In this document: piece by piece, positions 6,202 through 7,043 of the stretch
Position numbering within the stretch: position 1 is the first letter of the stretch
Layout: every line of letters starts with the position of its first letter
DNA from: an uncultured bacterium
GTDB lineage: Bacteria > Bacillota > Negativicutes > Acidaminococcales > Acidaminococcaceae
DNA: 7,043 nt
Reading direction: 5' to 3'
Assembly: GCA_905215645.1 (NCBI GenBank)
Contig: CAJMQS010000066.1
Coordinates: 1 to 7,043 of the forward strand
Translations under genes and position numbers: made by a program
The notes under the pieces: model-generated
Seen by the model: the letters and a program-made list of their open reading frames with translations, nothing else
What the model was told of the DNA's origin: nothing
The model's database searches: none

Positions 6202-6708
6202 ATGGAAACAAAAGTAACAGGAAAAATCATCGTAGTGGGAGACAATATCGATACGGATCAGATCTATCCGGGGCGGTATCTGGATATCGTAGACCCCAAA
6301 GAAATCGGCAGTCACTGCCTGTGCGGAGTGGATGAAAACATCGCTGCCAGTTTCCCCAAAGGAGGCATGGTGGTGGCCGGCCGGAATTTTGGCTGTGGGT
6401 CTTCCCGGGAACATGCCCCCATCGCGCTTTTGAATATGGGTGCCAAAGCGGTATTGGCAGATTCTTTTGCCCGGATCTTTTTCCGGAATGCCATCAATCT
6501 GGGACTTCTGCCCATTATCTGCAAGGGACTGAAGGACAAAGTGAAAGATGGGATGACCCTGACCTTGGACCTGGAAAAGTATCAGGTGACGGTGCAGGAA
6601 ACTGGGGAAACCTATCCCTGTGAGAAACTGGGACCCCAGGCCATGAAGATCCTGGAAGCCGGGGGCATCAAACCGCTCATGCGCAAGAAGATAAGGAATC
6701 AGCAGTGA
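6202..6708 (+). CDS. LeuD-type hydro-lyase small subunit
   Basis: A 168-residue swivel-domain partner of the preceding LeuC-type subunit; together they form the iron-sulfur hydro-lyase. Family hallmarks are GDNIDTDQIYPGRYL (13-27), GRNFGCGSSREHAP (60-73) and SFARIFFRNAINLGLLP (88-104). The loop after the first motif, which sets substrate choice in this family (YLRT in isopropylmalate enzymes, from memory), reads YLDI (26-29), arguing against isopropylmalate. The ATG at 6202 has AAGGAGG (6187-6193) at 8 bases; the upstream GTG at 6184 overlaps that site and is rejected. The gap to the large subunit gene is 19 bases. The last residues (RNQQ) and the stop codon lie in the copy of the luxS tail, so the native C-terminus was replaced at a recombination junction. 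The altered tail lies beyond the conserved ILEAGGI region and probably does no harm. Confidence 0.88.
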   Translation: METKVTGKIIVVGDNIDTDQIYPGRYLDIVDPKEIGSHCLCGVDENIAASFPKGGMVVAGRNFGCGSSREHAPIALLNMGAKAVLADSFARIFFRNAINLGLLPIICKGLKDKVKDGMTLTLDLEKYQVTVQETGETYPCEKLGPQAMKILEAGGIKPLMRKKIRNQQ

Positions 6709-6729
6709 TCCCTATGAGCGGAAGATCGT
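6693..6729 (+). repeat. Right copy of the direct repeat
   Basis: Positions 6698-6729 are identical to 1442-1473 in luxS (32 bases), with four of five further bases matching on the left. The copy starts inside the LeuD-type gene and supplies its stop codon (TGA, 6706-6708). With the left copy it brackets a block of about 5.25 kb holding the regulator and the four-gene operon. Confidence 0.9.
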
Positions 6730-6736
6730 GGAATAA
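6698..6736 (+). pseudogene. luxS 3'-end remnant
   Basis: Read in the luxS frame, this fragment encodes ISSDPYERKIVE followed by TAA, i.e. the last residues of LuxS plus one more glutamate. It is one base out of frame with the LeuD-type gene and has no start of its own, so it cannot be expressed as LuxS. The A-tract and G5 hairpin after it match the layout behind the DUF190 gene, suggesting this is the original luxS end displaced by insertion. Confidence 0.75.
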
Positions 6737-6741
6737 AAAAG

Positions 6742-6767
6742 GGGGCTGTTGCATGCGCAACAGCCCC
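6742..6767 (+). terminator. G-rich hairpin after the operon and luxS remnant
   Basis: A perfect 11-bp stem, GGGGCTGTTGC (6742-6752) with GCAACAGCCCC (6757-6767), has loop ATGC. An A6 tract precedes it and only two T residues follow. The arrangement is like the hairpin at 890-917. It would serve as the 3' end of the operon mRNA and, before the proposed insertion, of luxS. Without a real T tract it is an imperfect intrinsic terminator. Confidence 0.6.
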
Positions 6768-6775
6768 TTGTCGGG

Positions 6776-6954
6776 AGTCGGGAGTCTGAAGTCGGAAGCC
6801 TCAGGACAGGATCCGCCTGGCTGGGCGGATCCTTTTGATTCTGTAAAACCAGAATCGAAATCAACCTGAGATGGCATTTCGTCCAAAGGTTTTACACATT
6901 CAAAAAATTTGCTTGCAAATTTAACATTGGGCTCCAGACTTCAGACTCCAGACT
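6776..6954. repeat. Second large inverted repeat, GTCTGAAGTC theme
   Basis: The left arm 6776-6800 pairs with the right arm 6930-6954 at 22 of 25 positions. Each arm is a degenerate run of GTC-GGA/GTCTGA units. The 129-base interior contains two small hairpins and an AT-rich inverted repeat but no gene. Its plan resembles that of the element at 222-352, which uses a related GTCTGA word. Confidence 0.65.
6809..6836 (+). terminator. Hairpin with short T run inside the right repeat
   Basis: A perfect 9-bp stem, GGATCCGCC (6809-6817) with GGCGGATCC (6824-6832), has a 6-base loop and is followed by T4 (6833-6836). It could act as a back-up terminator for the operon. The T run is short, so efficiency is uncertain. 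Confidence 0.5.
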
Positions 6955-6993
6955 TGAGCCGCTATGCGGCTCTACAGCTCAGCTAAAGGGGGG

Positions 6994-7038
6994 TGTTGCA
7001 TGTGTGAATTTTTCGCACATGCAACAGCTTTCTTTTTT
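6994..7038 (+). terminator. Strong terminator at the right edge
   Basis: A 13-bp stem with one G-U pair joins 6994-7006 and 7014-7026, with a 7-base loop (AATTTTT), then TTTCTTTTTT (7029-7038). It is the best-formed terminator in the right intergenic region. It shares TGTTGCA/TGCAACA with the hairpins at 953-980 and 6742-6767. No gene lies directly before it in this window, so it would end read-through from the operon or a short unannotated transcript. Confidence 0.7.
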
Positions 7039-7043
7039 CCATT

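Larger units (their letters stand above)
6737..7043. other. Gene-free right intergenic stretch
   Basis: No coding region is recognised. The stretch is packed with inverted repeats: a G-rich hairpin (6742-6767), a long inverted repeat (6776-6954), a terminator-like hairpin (6809-6836), a 7-bp hairpin GATTCTG/CAGAATC (6837-6856), AAATTTGC/GCAAATTT (6905-6922), GAGCCGC/GCGGCTC (6956-6972) and a terminator at the right edge. Confidence 0.6.

Noticed and set aside
4866..6245. 459-residue open frame on the - strand opposite the hydratase large subunit gene
   Set aside because: It is a shadow of a GC-rich gene with clear family motifs on the + strand. The - strand product is low-complexity His/Gly/Pro-rich with no recognisable domain.
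4923..6708. Annotation as leucine-biosynthesis leuC and leuD
   Set aside because: Family membership is clear, but there is no leuA or leuB nearby, the substrate loop is YLDI, and the genes sit in a permease/hydrolase operon. The biosynthetic symbols were left out.
1437..6729. Composite transposon or insertion sequence as the cause of the direct repeat
   Set aside because: A 32-base repeat is longer than usual target-site duplications, no transposase is present, and no terminal inverted repeats were found inside the copies.

Overview
The window looks like the chromosome of a low-to-mid GC Firmicutes-type anaerobe. The best guess is a Negativicutes member, possibly Acidaminococcus-like. That guess rests on strong AGGAGG-type ribosome binding sites, a canonical LuxS, short intergenic regions with G-rich hairpins, and a recollection (not checkable here) that such genomes carry GACGTC/GTCTGA-rich intergenic repeats. 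It contains seven protein genes and no rRNA, tRNA, CRISPR array or transposase.

Left part (1-1477): a gene-free stretch of nearly 490 bases holds a large nested inverted repeat (222-352). A promoter follows, then a DUF190-family gene (487-885) and luxS (1001-1477), both on the + strand and separated by two hairpins.

Middle part (about 1474-6708): a self-contained catabolic-looking unit. A LysR-type regulator (1569-2510, - strand) is divergent from a four-gene + strand operon: an SLC13/DASS-type carboxylate transporter (2654-3919), an alpha/beta hydrolase with all the residues of fluoroacetate dehalogenases (3992-4906), and the large and small subunits of an aconitase-superfamily hydro-lyase of the LeuC/LeuD type (4923-6182, 6202-6708). 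The intergenic region holds a 29-bp dyad suited to LysR binding, next to a consensus -10 box. The likely logic is that the regulator senses an organic acid, the permease imports it, the hydrolase releases or dehalogenates it, and the hydratase adds or removes water to feed it into central metabolism. The substrate is unknown.

Right part (6709-7043): no gene. It holds a G-rich hairpin, a second large inverted repeat (6776-6954) enclosing a small terminator, and a strong terminator at the right edge.

The main discovery is a direct repeat flanking the middle unit. The last 32 bases before the luxS stop region (1442-1473) occur again, exactly, at 6698-6729, overlapping the end of the small hydratase subunit gene. 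The second copy reads in the luxS frame as ISSDPYERKIVE-stop and is followed by a stop/A-tract/G5-hairpin layout like that after the DUF190 gene. It therefore looks like the original 3' end of luxS. The simplest reading is that the whole regulator-operon unit was inserted at the 3' end of luxS, with the insert rebuilding the luxS C-terminus and the leuD-like gene borrowing its stop codon from the displaced luxS tail. Base composition adds a complication: in hand-counted lines the regulator, transporter and hydrolase are about 38-48% GC, while luxS and the hydratase genes are about 58-67%.
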